From positions 46,607 to 110,606 of the forward strand of contig WGMA01000017.1 in assembly GCA_016125285.1 (NCBI GenBank): a stretch of 64,000 nucleotides of DNA, given 5' to 3'. The position numbers were made by a program, and so were the translations under genes. Positions within the stretch are counted from its first letter, which is position 1. Every line of letters begins with the position of its first letter. Below, piece after piece: positions 52,071 through 62,238 of the stretch. The notes under the pieces were generated by a model. The model was not told the DNA's origin and did not search any database. It worked only from the letters and a program-made list of their open reading frames with translations. Source of the DNA: Phycisphaera sp. Its GTDB lineage: Bacteria; Planctomycetota; Phycisphaerae; Phycisphaerales; Zrk34.

Positions 52071-53408
52071 TCACTCCTCCACCCGGTACAGATCACCCCC
52101 CACGCGCATGATCAGCGCGTCGCCCGTCACCGCTGGCGTCGCCATGAACGCGCCGTCCAGCTTGTTCTCCGCCAGCACCTTGAACGTGTCGCCCGGCTCC
52201 AGCACCGTCGCCACGCCCTCGCGGCTGAACAGGTACACGCGCCCCGACGCGTACATCGGCGAAGCCGCATACGCCCCGCCCATCCGCTCGCGGAACAGCT
52301 CCTCGCCCGTCTTCGCGTTCAGGCACGTCAGGATCCCGCCCTCGTCGCTCACGAAGTACAGCCGCCCATCGACCAGCAGCGGCGACGGGATCTTCGACAC
52401 GTTCTTGTTGTAACGCCACGCGATCTCCGGCGTGCTCACGCCGCGGTAGCGGATCGCCAGGATCTCCGACCGCATGAACCCCGTCGACAGGTAGATCATC
52501 TCGTCGTCCATCACCGGCCGCGCCACATTGCTGAACCCCAGCGTGCCGTAGCTGACCTTCCACAGCTCCTGCCCGCTCGCCGGGTCGTACGCGTACAGCC
52601 AGTCCGCCGCGGGCGACAGCACGACCTTCCGCCCGTCGATCTCCGCGACGAGCGGCGTGCAGTACGCCTTCTTGAGCTGCGGGTTCTCACGCATCGTGCC
52701 CGAGCGGTCCGTGCGCCACGCCGTCTTGCCCGTCTTCGTATCCAGCGCCGCGATGTACTGCTTGTCGGACCCGTCGCAGTGGATGATCAGCCGATCGCCG
52801 ACGAGCACCGGCGAGCTGCCCGGACCGTTCTCGTGCATGATCGGGTGCTCGCGGTTGGTCCACAGCACCTTGCCCGACGCCGTGTCGACGCACGCGGTGC
52901 CGAACGTGCCGAAGTGGCAATACAGTCGGCCGGGCTCGATCACCGGCGAGGGTGACGCGTAGCTGTTGAGGCGGTGCACCCACTGCGGCCGCTCCTGCTT
53001 CAACAGCTCGATGTCGTGCAGCACCTTGCCGCTCTTCGCGTCGACGCACACCGCGAAGAAGCGCACCTCCGCGGCGAGGTTCAGCGGCTGGTTGCCCGTG
53101 TTCACCTTCAGCCGCTCCTTCGCGTCCGCCTCGTCCGCGGCGACCTCCTCGCTGGTCGTCACCCAGATGCGATCGCCCTCGATCACCGGCGACGAATAGC
53201 CCGTGCCGTGGATCGCGGTCTTCCACGTTACGTTCTTCGACGCGCCCCACTCCAGCGGCACGTTCGCCTTCGGCGTGATCCCCTGCCCGCCCGGCCCGCG
53301 CCACTGCGGCCAGACCACCCCGCGCGCCACCTCGTCCGCCGCAAACACCGACGCCGCCCCGATCGCGCCGACCATCACCACACACACCAGCCAATGCTTG
53401 AGACCCAT
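52071..53408 (-). CDS. Secreted PQQ-like beta-propeller protein (BamB-like)
   Basis: 445 residues from ATG 53408 with AGGTGAGGG upstream. A signal peptide (about 1-23) is followed by PQQ-like blades: WPQWRGPGGQGITPKANVPL is the common start of planctomycete outer-membrane-assembly-like propellers, and the repeats VDAKSGKVLHDIELL, VDTASGKVLWTNRE and LDTKTGKTAWRTDR show the expected TG-x-x-x-W blade pattern. There is no haem or PQQ-dehydrogenase motif. It is probably periplasmic. The TACAAT box at 53447-53452 gives a leader of about 32 nt, so unlike many neighbours this gene has a normal leader. Confidence 0.82.
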   Translation of the reverse strand: MGLKHWLVCVVMVGAIGAASVFAADEVARGVVWPQWRGPGGQGITPKANVPLEWGASKNVTWKTAIHGTGYSSPVIEGDRIWVTTSEEVAADEADAKERLKVNTGNQPLNLAAEVRFFAVCVDAKSGKVLHDIELLKQERPQWVHRLNSYASPSPVIEPGRLYCHFGTFGTACVDTASGKVLWTNREHPIMHENGPGSSPVLVGDRLIIHCDGSDKQYIAALDTKTGKTAWRTDRSGTMRENPQLKKAYCTPLVAEIDGRKVVLSPAADWLYAYDPASGQELWKVSYGTLGFSNVARPVMDDEMIYLSTGFMRSEILAIRYRGVSTPEIAWRYNKNVSKIPSPLLVDGRLYFVSDEGGILTCLNAKTGEELFRERMGGAYAASPMYASGRVYLFSREGVATVLEPGDTFKVLAENKLDGAFMATPAVTGDALIMRVGGDLYRVEE

Positions 53409-53446
53409 GTCGTGCCCTCACCTGTAATAAAACTCCAGATCGGCGG

Positions 53447-53452
53447 ATTGTA
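53447..53452 (-). promoter_or_regulatory. Probable -10 box of the propeller gene
   Basis: TACAAT on the minus strand, start near 53440. Its -35 region would fall at about 53470-53475, at the edge of the palindrome 53472-53495. Confidence 0.5.
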
Positions 53453-53471
53453 GCCGCGCACGCCCTGTAAA

Positions 53472-53495
53472 GCCCGGGGCAGGCTTGCCCCGGGC
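53472..53495. repeat. REP-like 24-bp palindrome between divergent genes
   Basis: GCCCGGGGCAGG then CTTGCCCCGGGC, one mismatch from perfect. It sits between the -10 boxes of two divergent genes, one of them the RAYT gene, so it covers both expected -35 regions. Confidence 0.8.
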
Positions 53496-53508
53496 CTCCC
53501 GCGCAAAC

Positions 53509-53514
53509 TACAAT
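53509..53514 (+). promoter_or_regulatory. -10 box for a near-leaderless RAYT transcript
   Basis: TACAAT; the expected start is 53521, 1 nt before the RAYT ATG 53522. Confidence 0.5.
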
Positions 53515-53521
53515 CGTCTAC

Positions 53522-54139
53522 ATGTCCGGGCCCAACCCAAACGCGTGGAACAACTGGTATCACGGTGTCGGCAGCACCTACGGGACGTGGCTGCGCGGGG
53601 ACCGGCGCGGGTTCCGCACGTTCCGTCACCGCGCGCACGTCGACGGCGATTACCGCAACCCGCCCCCGCCCGGCGTGTTCGAGCCCGTCTTTGAAGAGTC
53701 GAAACGGAACCTGCGATATCCGCCCGTCGCCCTGTCGACCGAGCAACGCCGCGTGGCGTGCGAGGCCATGATCGACAAACTGACGCGCGACGCCGTCGAG
53801 GTGATCGCGCTGGCGGTGATGTCGAACCACTGGCATCTGCTCGCCCGATACCCGCAGCTGACCGACGAACAGCGACGACGTGCCAGCAAGTCGATCATCC
53901 ACGACGGGCGCGATCCGGCTCCGCGGTACTTCACCGGCCGCGCGCGTGCACACGCGTCGTTTGAACTTCGCGAACAGAGCCTCAAACCCGCAAGTCCCGT
54001 GTGGGCAAAGCGACCGAAGTTCGACCCCGTGCGCGATCGGAAACATCAACTCAATATCGCGCGGTACATCCGGAACCATCGACATCAGGGCGGTTGGGTG
54101 TATCACCTGCGTAAAGGGTTCCTCGCGCCGCTTTCGTAG
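53522..54139 (+). CDS. REP-associated tyrosine transposase (RAYT) / Y1-transposase-like protein
   Basis: 205 residues from ATG 53522. The HUH motif of the IS200/RAYT superfamily is present as SNHWHLL (His103, His105), with a candidate catalytic Tyr in IARYIRNH (Tyr182). The start WNNWYHGVGSTYGTWLRGD and DGDYRNPPPP resembles a group I recall from planctomycete genomes. RAYT proteins cut and join at REP palindromes. A 24-bp palindrome lies 27 bp upstream of this gene, and the same family is found at least three more times in the window. There are no terminal inverted repeats of an insertion sequence. Confidence 0.78.
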   Translation: MSGPNPNAWNNWYHGVGSTYGTWLRGDRRGFRTFRHRAHVDGDYRNPPPPGVFEPVFEESKRNLRYPPVALSTEQRRVACEAMIDKLTRDAVEVIALAVMSNHWHLLARYPQLTDEQRRRASKSIIHDGRDPAPRYFTGRARAHASFELREQSLKPASPVWAKRPKFDPVRDRKHQLNIARYIRNHRHQGGWVYHLRKGFLAPLS

Positions 54140-54235
54140 GGATGCCCCGGGCCGACAACCGCGCGCCCCGCGCATTTCACAACACGCGCGACCGACGCTA
54201 ACCTGCTCGCGGGTGGATGTGGGAGCTGAAGGAAT

Positions 54236-54928
54236 ATGAATCTCAAACCCATCATCGCCGAAGGCGTCGCGACGTTTATGCTCGTGCTGGCGGGGTGTGG
54301 CGCGATCGTGGTCAACGACGCCGAGGGCGGCGTGATCACGCACGTGGGGATCGCGCTGACGTTCGGGCTGATCGTCATGACCATGATCTACGCGGTCGGC
54401 GAGACCAGCGGCGCGCATCTCAACCCGGCGGTGACGATCGCGTTCTGGGTGGCGCGACGGCTGCCCGGGCGATCCGTGCCGGGCTACATCGCTGCGCAAT
54501 GCCTCGGCGCGATCGCCGCGGCGGCGCTGCTCAAGCTGCTCTACCCCGACCACGCCACGCTCGGCGCGACCGTCGCCGACGCGACCGTCTGGAAGTCGTT
54601 CGTCGTCGAAGTCGTCATCACCTGCATGCTGATGTACGTGATCCTCTCCGTCGCGACCGGCGCGCAGGAAAAGGGCATGATGGCCGGCGTCGCCATCGGC
54701 GGCACCGTCGCGCTCAACGCCCTGTGGGCCGGTCCACTCTGCGGCGCCTCGATGAACCCCGCCCGCTCCCTCGGCCCCGCCCTGCTCAGCGGCCAACTGT
54801 CGACGCTGTGGGTCTACCTCATCGCCCCGATCCTCGGCGCCGCGCTGGCCGTCGTGCTGTGCCGCCTGTCCCACGCCCCCGGCGCCTGCTGCGCCCCGTC
54901 GACGGGTTGCGAGCCGGGCAAGTGCTGA
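54236..54928 (+). CDS. Aquaporin (MIP family) with Cys-rich C-terminal tail
   Basis: 230 residues, six membrane helices. Both NPA motifs are present: GAHLNPAV (about 63-65) and GASMNPARS (about 174-176). The last 13 residues are CCAPSTGCEPGKC, with four Cys, which is unusual for an aquaporin. The pore carries water or small neutral solutes; the Cys tail could bind a metal or metalloid (inference). ATG 54236 has a GGGAG/AAGGA region upstream. Confidence 0.9.
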   Translation: MNLKPIIAEGVATFMLVLAGCGAIVVNDAEGGVITHVGIALTFGLIVMTMIYAVGETSGAHLNPAVTIAFWVARRLPGRSVPGYIAAQCLGAIAAAALLKLLYPDHATLGATVADATVWKSFVVEVVITCMLMYVILSVATGAQEKGMMAGVAIGGTVALNALWAGPLCGASMNPARSLGPALLSGQLSTLWVYLIAPILGAALAVVLCRLSHAPGACCAPSTGCEPGKC

Positions 54929-54956
54929 CAGGCTATGAAGCCACACTGCGCATCAC

Positions 54957-55040
54957 ATAGCTCCGGGCTTGCCCGGGGAAGCCGTCCGTATGTCGAAAGG
55001 TATTCGTTGTCGGAGGATGACCCCCGGTGAACCGGGGGCT
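54957..55040. repeat. Paired REP-like elements between convergent genes
   Basis: ATAGCTCCGGGCTTGCCCGG (54957 on) and its inverted relative GACCCCCGGTGAACCGGGGG ending in CTAT (about 55018-55041) flank 40 bp. They are imperfect inverted copies, of the form TAGCCCCCGGT...ACCGGGGG. They lie between the stops of the aquaporin and a membrane protein gene. Confidence 0.7.
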
Positions 55041-55659
55041 ATATGCCGCGCTGCGCACGAATCCCCGTTGACCCAACGCGGATCGGACCACGTCGCGCCT
55101 CGCGACGGCCGAATCGAAGCGACCACCGGTGGCGTCGCCACAGCGACGGCCAGCGATAGCGCGGGTAGAGGTGCGCCCAGCGGCGCTGCTCGGGCGGGAT
55201 GTGCAGGTAGAGGACGAACGCGACGATCCAGCACGTGGGGAAGAACAATGCCGCGAGCATGTATTGATTCGTGTGGATGACGTCGTCAGCGAGCCGATCG
55301 ATCAACAGCCAGATCAGCGTCAGCCGAACGCCGGCCCACACGTTGCAAATGACGCCGAACAGGCGGCACAGCCAGTGGCGCACCCGCATGGCGTGAAGCG
55401 CGAAGCCGAACGCGAAGGAAAAGAGGATGATCCACGGGACGTAGCCGGCGCCGTAGTAGTAGCGGCTGACCGACTGGATCCACAGCTCGCCGATCACGAT
55501 GAGCACGAGCGGCGACAGCGCGATGAGGTGATAGCGTGTCGCGCGGCGCATGGGCAGGTAGCGAACGCCGGCCCAGGCGCAGAGGCACATCGTCGCCGTG
55601 GCGATCACCTGCGGGGTGTGCAGGTCGTTGTCGGGATAGTAGAGGCTCGCCAGTTCCAT
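55039..55659 (-). CDS. Multi-pass membrane protein of unknown function
   Basis: 206 residues from ATG 55659. Five or six membrane helices lie between about 15 and 150 (for example LIALSPLVLIVIGELWIQSV and FSFAFGFALHAMRV). The last 50 residues are basic (RRHRWSLRFGRREARRGPIR) and run into the repeat region, so the C-terminus may be aberrant. No family is recognised. No ribosome site is obvious before the ATG. Confidence 0.55.
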   Translation of the reverse strand: MELASLYYPDNDLHTPQVIATATMCLCAWAGVRYLPMRRATRYHLIALSPLVLIVIGELWIQSVSRYYYGAGYVPWIILFSFAFGFALHAMRVRHWLCRLFGVICNVWAGVRLTLIWLLIDRLADDVIHTNQYMLAALFFPTCWIVAFVLYLHIPPEQRRWAHLYPRYRWPSLWRRHRWSLRFGRREARRGPIRVGSTGIRAQRGI

Positions 55660-56038
55660 CAGCCGTCACTACGCGCGTCGGACGAGCGGCGTTGAATCGT
55701 CGACGACTCGCGTCAGGTTTGTGCGCACGGCGCGACCGGCAAAAAAGCGCCTATTGCACGTCGAATAGCGCGCGTTTGGCGCTCCGAAACGGACTGTTGC
55801 GTGACCGCGTGCGCCCATTGGTGTCCCTTTCGCGCCCCATTGGCGCACCATCAGATCGGGTCGTGCGGGACGTAAAACAAGGACTTGCGCCGGGGTGACG
55901 CGAGGAGGCGGTTGTAAGTCACGTGATCACGTCGCGGATCGGCGCGGCGGACTGAATCGCGTGTCAAGGTCACGGTGGCGCGCACGGATGGGCCGGCCGG
56001 ATTTGACAACGCGCAACGTCGGGCCGACCTTTGCGGAG
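55660..56038. other. Divergent intergenic region before the TauE/SafE gene
   Basis: 379 bp between divergent genes with no believable gene. It has a perfect 12-bp palindrome ACGTGATCACGT at 55921-55932, which could be an operator, and an A-rich stretch (GGCAAAAAAGCGC) near 55740. No clear -35/-10 pair was found. Confidence 0.35.
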
Positions 56039-56875
56039 ATGTACGACCCGACAACATTGCTGATGATCGCGTTGCTGGGGCTGGTGGCGGGCACGCTGGG
56101 CGGGATGCTGGGCGTGGGCGGCAGCCTGATCATGATCCCGGGTCTGGTGTTCATGTTCGGCCAGGGTGACCAGCACGCGGGTTTCAATCAGCACCTGTAT
56201 CAGGCGGCGGCGATGATCGTGAACGTGTTCGTCGCGGTGCCGGCGACGTTGCGGCATTACAAGGCCGGCGCGGTGGTTAAGCCGGTGATCAAGGCGATGC
56301 TGCCTGGCGCGATCGTGGGGATCTTGATCGGCGTGTATGCGAGCAACCTGTCGGTGTTCACCGAGGGCGTGGGCGGCGTGCGCGGGCCGGTGGTGCTGGG
56401 CCGCGTGATGGCGGTGTTCATGCTTTACGTGATCGCGGTGAACGTGCGAAAGATGTTCGTGAAGCCGAAGCCGCATGACGATCCGGTGGACCTGACGCAC
56501 GTGACGCCGTCGCGGAGTGGCGCGGTGGGCAGCGCGATGGGATTCATCGCGGGCCTGCTGGGCGTGGGCGGCGGTGCGATCGCGGTGCCCATGCAGCAGG
56601 TGCTGCTGAAGCTGCGGCTGCGGAACTGCATCGCGAACAGCGCGGCGGTGATGTGCCTCAGCTCGGTGGTCGGCGCGGCGTACAAGAACGCGTCGCTCGG
56701 CGCGCACGGCCTGGCGGTGTCCGACAGCCTGACGATCGCCGCCCTGCTGGCGCCGACGGCGATGATCGGCGGGTACCTCGGCGCGAAGCTCACCCACGTG
56801 CTGCCGGTCCGGGTGGTCCGCGGCGTATTCATCTTCGTCATCGTCGCGGCGGCGTGGAAGATGGCCGGGCTCTGA
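56039..56875 (+). CDS. TauE/SafE (TSUP) family membrane transporter
   Basis: 278 residues from ATG 56039 (an ATG at 55988 is possible). Eight membrane helices in two halves, each starting with a GxxGGxxG motif: LGGMLGVGGSLIMIPG in the first half and FIAGLLGVGGGAIAVPM in the second. This is the TauE/SafE family, which exports sulfite, sulfoacetate or related anions. The substrate is not known. A possible link with the sulfatases in this window is only a suggestion. The start is uncertain because GGAG lies only 1-2 nt before ATG 56039. Confidence 0.85.
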   Translation: MYDPTTLLMIALLGLVAGTLGGMLGVGGSLIMIPGLVFMFGQGDQHAGFNQHLYQAAAMIVNVFVAVPATLRHYKAGAVVKPVIKAMLPGAIVGILIGVYASNLSVFTEGVGGVRGPVVLGRVMAVFMLYVIAVNVRKMFVKPKPHDDPVDLTHVTPSRSGAVGSAMGFIAGLLGVGGGAIAVPMQQVLLKLRLRNCIANSAAVMCLSSVVGAAYKNASLGAHGLAVSDSLTIAALLAPTAMIGGYLGAKLTHVLPVRVVRGVFIFVIVAAAWKMAGL

Positions 56876-57047
56876 CCGCTGTGGCCCCCGCCGCGGCACG
56901 ACCGCCGTGGCAGGCCCAAATCGCCCGCCTGCCAGCCTGACAGACCGATCGGCCGGCTCTGACAGGCCCCGCGGCGGCGTCAAATCTCAAATCACTCTGA
57001 TTACGACACTTGCGCGACACGTCGAATCGCCCTTCCGAGACGGCTGC

Positions 57048-57062
57048 TGGCACGGCGATTGC
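57048..57062 (+). promoter_or_regulatory. Candidate sigma-54 promoter upstream of groEL
   Basis: TGGCACGGCGATTGC matches the -24/-12 consensus TGGCAC-N5-TTGC exactly, with GG and GC separated by 10 bp. Transcription would start near 57074, about 110 nt before the groEL ATG. No enhancer-binding site was identified. Confidence 0.5.
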
Positions 57063-57137
57063 CCCTCTCGCTGGCTGTGGGTCCCGCGTAGGGCCCACCC
57101 GAGATGCGTCGCCGGCGGAGCAATGGCCGTCGCGACC

Positions 57138-57167
57138 CTTGAACGAGCAAGATATTTAACCCGGTAT
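57138..57167 (+). promoter_or_regulatory. Candidate heat-shock-like promoter of groEL
   Basis: CTTGAA (57138-57143) is followed after 16 bp by CCCGGTAT (57160-57167), a fair match to heat-shock sigma promoters. It would leave a leader of about 10 nt. GGAGGT lies just before ATG 57185. Confidence 0.3.
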
Positions 57168-57184
57168 ATCGTGGAGGTTCACCG

Positions 57185-58864
<1,680 letters not shown>

Positions 58865-58879
58865 TGCGTGCAACATGAT

Positions 58880-58953
58880 GGGTGCCACTGGCGGCTCGAC
58901 CGCCAGTGCCCCGACGAAGATCCACACTGGCGGACAAGCCGCCAGTGGCACCC
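58880..58953. repeat. Paired TGCCACTGGCGG repeats inside the chaperonin operon
   Basis: GGTGCCACTGGCGG at 58881-58894 and CCGCCAGTGGCACC at 58939-58952 are inverted copies; each lies in a smaller hairpin (ACTGGCGGCTCGACCGCCAGT and ACTGGCGGACAAGCCGCCAGT). It fills the gap between groEL and groES. A related copy is at 63835-63857. Confidence 0.75.
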
Positions 58954-59002
58954 GAGACACACGACACAAAAACACAAACCGTTCGACAACGGAGACACAG
59001 AC

Positions 59003-59320
59003 ATGGCAACCGCGACGAAGACCAAGAAGAAGAGCATCCGTCCCCTCAACGACATGATCGTGATCGAGCCGGCCAAGTCCGAGGCGCAGACCTCGGCGGG
59101 CATCGTGCTGCCGGAGTCGGCGCAGGAGAAGCAGCTGCGCGGCACGGTGGTGGCGGCGGGCCCGGGTCGGGTCAACAGCGACGGCGAGCGCGTCGCGCCG
59201 CAGGTCAAGAAGGGTGACGTGGTCATCTACAGCCAGTACGCCGGCACGGAAGTCGAGCTCGACGGCGCGACGTACATCGTGCTGGGCGAGGGCGAGCTGC
59301 TCGCCAAGATCGAGAAGTAA
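59003..59320 (+). CDS. groES: Co-chaperonin GroES
   Basis: 105 residues from ATG 59003, with GGAG 8 nt upstream. The GroES pattern is clear: SIRPLNDMIVIEPAKSEAQT at the start, the mobile loop AQTSAGIVLPESAQEKQ, GTVVAAGPGRVNSDG, and VKKGDVVIYSQYAGTEVELDG. The usual order in bacteria is groES then groEL; here groES lies between two groEL genes. It caps the GroEL ring. Confidence 0.97.
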   Translation: MATATKTKKKSIRPLNDMIVIEPAKSEAQTSAGIVLPESAQEKQLRGTVVAAGPGRVNSDGERVAPQVKKGDVVIYSQYAGTEVELDGATYIVLGEGELLAKIEK

Positions 59321-59381
59321 ACCGCAACCGCGTCCGTCCGCCGGCCCCGCCGCGACGCACGCTCGATAAGAGGTATCACCA

Positions 59382-60998
59382 ATGTCCAGCAAGCAGATGA
59401 TGTTCGACGCCAACGCCGCGGTCGAGATGAAGAAGGGCCTCGACCAGCTGGCCCGCACCGTCGCGGTCACCATGGGACCGACCGGTCGCCACGTCGTGAT
59501 CAACAAGTCGTTCGGCGGCCCGACGGTCACGAAGGACGGCGTGTCGGTCTCCAAGGAGATCGACCTGCCCAACCCGTTCCAGAACATGGGCGCGAAGATG
59601 GTCAACGAGGTCGCCCGCCGCACCGCCGACAAGGCCGGCGACGGCACGACCACCGCGACCGTGCTCGCGCAGGCGATCTTCGAGCAGGGCCTGCGTCACG
59701 TGACCAGCGGCGCGAACCCGACGGTCATGCAGCGCGGCATCCTCGCCGCCGCCGACATCGCCGCCAACGCCATCCGCGACGCGGCCACCAAGTGCAAGGG
59801 CAAGAGCGACATCCAGAAGGTCGCGACGATCTCCGCCAACTCCGACGCGCAGATCGGCGAGCTGATCGCCGAGGCGATCGACCGCGTGGGCGCGACCGGC
59901 GTCGTCGAGATCGAAGAGGGCAAGGCCGCGGTCACCACGCTCGACTACGTCGAGGGCATGGCGTTCGACAAGGGCTACCTGTCGCCCTACTTCATGACGA
60001 ACCCCAAGACGCAGGAGTGCGAGCTCGAGGACGTGTACATCCTCATCCACGAGAAGAAGATCGCGAACCTGCCGGAGCTGATCCCGCTGCTGAACAAGAT
60101 CGCCACGGCCGGCAAGCCGCTGCTGATCATCGCCGAGGACGTCGAGAACGAGGCGCTGGCCGCGCTCGTCGTCAACCGCCTCCGCGGCGCGCTGCAGATC
60201 TGCGCCGTCAAGGCGCCGGGCTTCGGTGACCGCCGCCGCGCGCTGCTCGGCGACATCGCCACGCTCACCGGCGGGCAGTTCCTCAGCGAGGACCTGGGCA
60301 TCAAGCTCGACACCGTCGAGCTCGAGCACCTCGGCCGCGCCAAGAAGGTCATCATCGACAAGGACTCGACCACCGTCATCGAGGGCGGCGGCAAGAAGAA
60401 GGACATCAAGACCCGCACCGACCAGATCGAGATGCAGCTGGACAAGACCACCAGCCAGTACGACAAGGAGAAGCTCCAGGAGCGCCTGGCGAAGCTGACC
60501 TCCGGCGTCGCGATCATCAACGTCGGCGCCGCGACCGAGGTCGAGATGAAGGAGCGCAAGGACCTCGTCGACGACGCGCTGCACGCGGCGCGTGGCGCGG
60601 CCCTCGAGGGCTACGTGCCCGGCGGCGGCGTCGCGTTCCTCCGCGCCATCGAGGCCGTCGAGGCCGCCCGCGCCAAGGCCAAGGGTGACGAGAAGCTCGG
60701 CTACGACATCATCGCCGCCGCGCTCGAGGCCCCCTGCCGCCAGATCGTCGAGAACGCCGGTCACGACGGCGACATCGTCGTCGAGAAGATCAAGGAGAAC
60801 AGCTCCAAGACCTTCGGCTACAACGCCGGCACCGGTGAGTACGTCGACATGGTCAAGGCCGGCATCATCGACCCGTCGCTCGTCGCCCGCTCGGCGCTGC
60901 TCAACGCCGCGTCCGTGTCCGCCCTCATGCTGACCACCAACGTGCTGGTCACCAACCTCGAGGACGATCACGACGTGCTCGACGGCGCCGTGGCCTGA
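59382..60998 (+). CDS. groEL: Chaperonin GroEL (copy 2, without GGM tail)
   Basis: 538 residues from ATG 59382 (AAGAGGT about 8 nt upstream). ATP-binding [10 protein letters not shown] and [13 protein letters not shown] are present. The region [21 protein letters not shown] differs from copy 1 ([21 protein letters not shown]) but keeps the catalytic Asp. The C-terminus ends in [12 protein letters not shown] without GGM repeats. Copies lacking the tail are often specialised paralogues. A strong intrinsic terminator follows, so this may be the end of the chaperonin transcript. Confidence 0.96.
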   Translation: MSSKQMMFDANAAVEMKKGLDQLARTVAVTMGPTGRHVVINKSFGGPTVTKDGVSVSKEIDLPNPFQNMGAKMVNEVARRTADKAGDGTTTATVLAQAIFEQGLRHVTSGANPTVMQRGILAAADIAANAIRDAATKCKGKSDIQKVATISANSDAQIGELIAEAIDRVGATGVVEIEEGKAAVTTLDYVEGMAFDKGYLSPYFMTNPKTQECELEDVYILIHEKKIANLPELIPLLNKIATAGKPLLIIAEDVENEALAALVVNRLRGALQICAVKAPGFGDRRRALLGDIATLTGGQFLSEDLGIKLDTVELEHLGRAKKVIIDKDSTTVIEGGGKKKDIKTRTDQIEMQLDKTTSQYDKEKLQERLAKLTSGVAIINVGAATEVEMKERKDLVDDALHAARGAALEGYVPGGGVAFLRAIEAVEAARAKAKGDEKLGYDIIAAALEAPCRQIVENAGHDGDIVVEKIKENSSKTFGYNAGTGEYVDMVKAGIIDPSLVARSALLNAASVSALMLTTNVLVTNLEDDHDVLDGAVA

Positions 60999-61035
60999 TG
61001 ACCCGGTCCGTCCCGATGTGTTGAACGAAACCACA

Positions 61036-61068
61036 AAGCCCAGGGACGACCAACGTCCCTGGGCTTTT
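61036..61068 (+). terminator. Intrinsic terminator after groEL copy 2
   Basis: AGCCCAGGGACG (61037-61048) pairs perfectly with CGTCCCTGGGCT (61054-61065) and is followed by TTTT. It separates the chaperonin genes from dnaJ. Confidence 0.9.
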
Positions 61069-61083
61069 CACCTGAAACGCGAC

Positions 61084-62238
61084 ATGACCATGGCCACCCA
61101 ACGCGACTACTACGAGATCCTCGGCGTCGAGCGCACCGCCACGACGGAGGAGATCAAGCGCGCGTACCGCAAGTCGGCCATGAAGTTCCACCCCGACCGC
61201 AACCCCGACGACCCCGAGGCCGAGAAGAAGTTCCGCGAGTGCTCCGAGGCGTTCGAGGCGTTGTCCGACGCCGACAAGCGCCAGCGCTACGACCGCTACG
61301 GTCACGAGGGCCTGCGCGGCACCGGCACGCACGACTTCAGCGGCATGAACGCCTCGGACATCTTCTCGATGTTCGAAGAGGCGTTCGGCGACATGGGGTT
61401 CGGCAGCTTCTTCCGCGGCGGGGGCGGCGGCGGGCAGCAGCGACGCGCCCGCGGCTACGACCTCGAGACCGAGATCGACATCAGCCTCGAAGACGTCGCC
61501 ACCGGCGCGACCAGCCAGATCGAGTTCACCCGGCAGGACCTCTGCGAGACGTGCAGCGGCTCCGGCGCCAAGCCCGGCACCACGCCCGAGACCTGCTCGA
61601 CGTGCGGCGGGCAGGGCAAGGTCGCGATGCGTCAGGGATTCTTCCAGATGGTCCGCCCGTGCCCGGCGTGCAAGGGGCAGGGCAACATCATCACCGACAA
61701 GTGCGAGACGTGCAGCGGGTCCGGCCGCCAGCCGCGCCACCGCAAGATCGAGGTGAAGGTCCCGGCGGGCATCCACGACGGGCAGATCGTCCGCGTGCCC
61801 GGCGAGGGCGAGCCGGGCCACAACGGCGCTCCGCACGGCGACCTGCACGTGCACGTCCGCGTCAAGAAGCACAACCTGTTCGCGCGGCGCAACGACGACC
61901 TGATCCTGCACATGCCGGTCAGCTTCACGCAGGCCGCGCTCGGCGCGAAGCTCGAGATCCCCCCGCTCGGCGAGGGCGAATCGACCCCCGCCGAGCTGGT
62001 CCTCAAGCCCGGCACGCAGCACGGCCAGACGTACACGCTGTCCGGCCAGGGCGTGCCGAACCTGCGCACCGGTCGCAAGGGCAACATGATCGTGCAGGTC
62101 ATGATCGAGATCCCCAAGAAGCTCACGGCCCGCCAGCGCGAGCTGCTCGAGGAGTTCGCCGCGACCGAAGACCACGAAGTCCTGCCGCACTCCAGCGGTT
62201 TCTGGGATAAGATCAAAAGCTACCTCGGCGGAGAATGA
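61084..62238 (+). CDS. dnaJ: Chaperone protein DnaJ
   Basis: 384 residues from ATG 61084; an ATG two codons later (61090) is equally likely and neither has a good ribosome site. The J domain ([23 protein letters not shown] motif in KFHPDRNP) is followed by a Gly/Phe region (about 75-125) and four zinc-binding repeats: [24 protein letters not shown] and CETCSGSG. The C-terminal substrate-binding domain follows. DnaJ stimulates DnaK ATPase; dnaK is not in the window. grpE overlaps by 4 bp. Confidence 0.96.
   Translation: MTMATQRDYYEILGVERTATTEEIKRAYRKSAMKFHPDRNPDDPEAEKKFRECSEAFEALSDADKRQRYDRYGHEGLRGTGTHDFSGMNASDIFSMFEEAFGDMGFGSFFRGGGGGGQQRRARGYDLETEIDISLEDVATGATSQIEFTRQDLCETCSGSGAKPGTTPETCSTCGGQGKVAMRQGFFQMVRPCPACKGQGNIITDKCETCSGSGRQPRHRKIEVKVPAGIHDGQIVRVPGEGEPGHNGAPHGDLHVHVRVKKHNLFARRNDDLILHMPVSFTQAALGAKLEIPPLGEGESTPAELVLKPGTQHGQTYTLSGQGVPNLRTGRKGNMIVQVMIEIPKKLTARQRELLEEFAATEDHEVLPHSSGFWDKIKSYLGGE

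Noticed and set aside
56876..57184. CIRCE (HrcA) operator before groEL
   Set aside because: No TTAGCACTC-N9-GAGTGCTAA-like pair was found.
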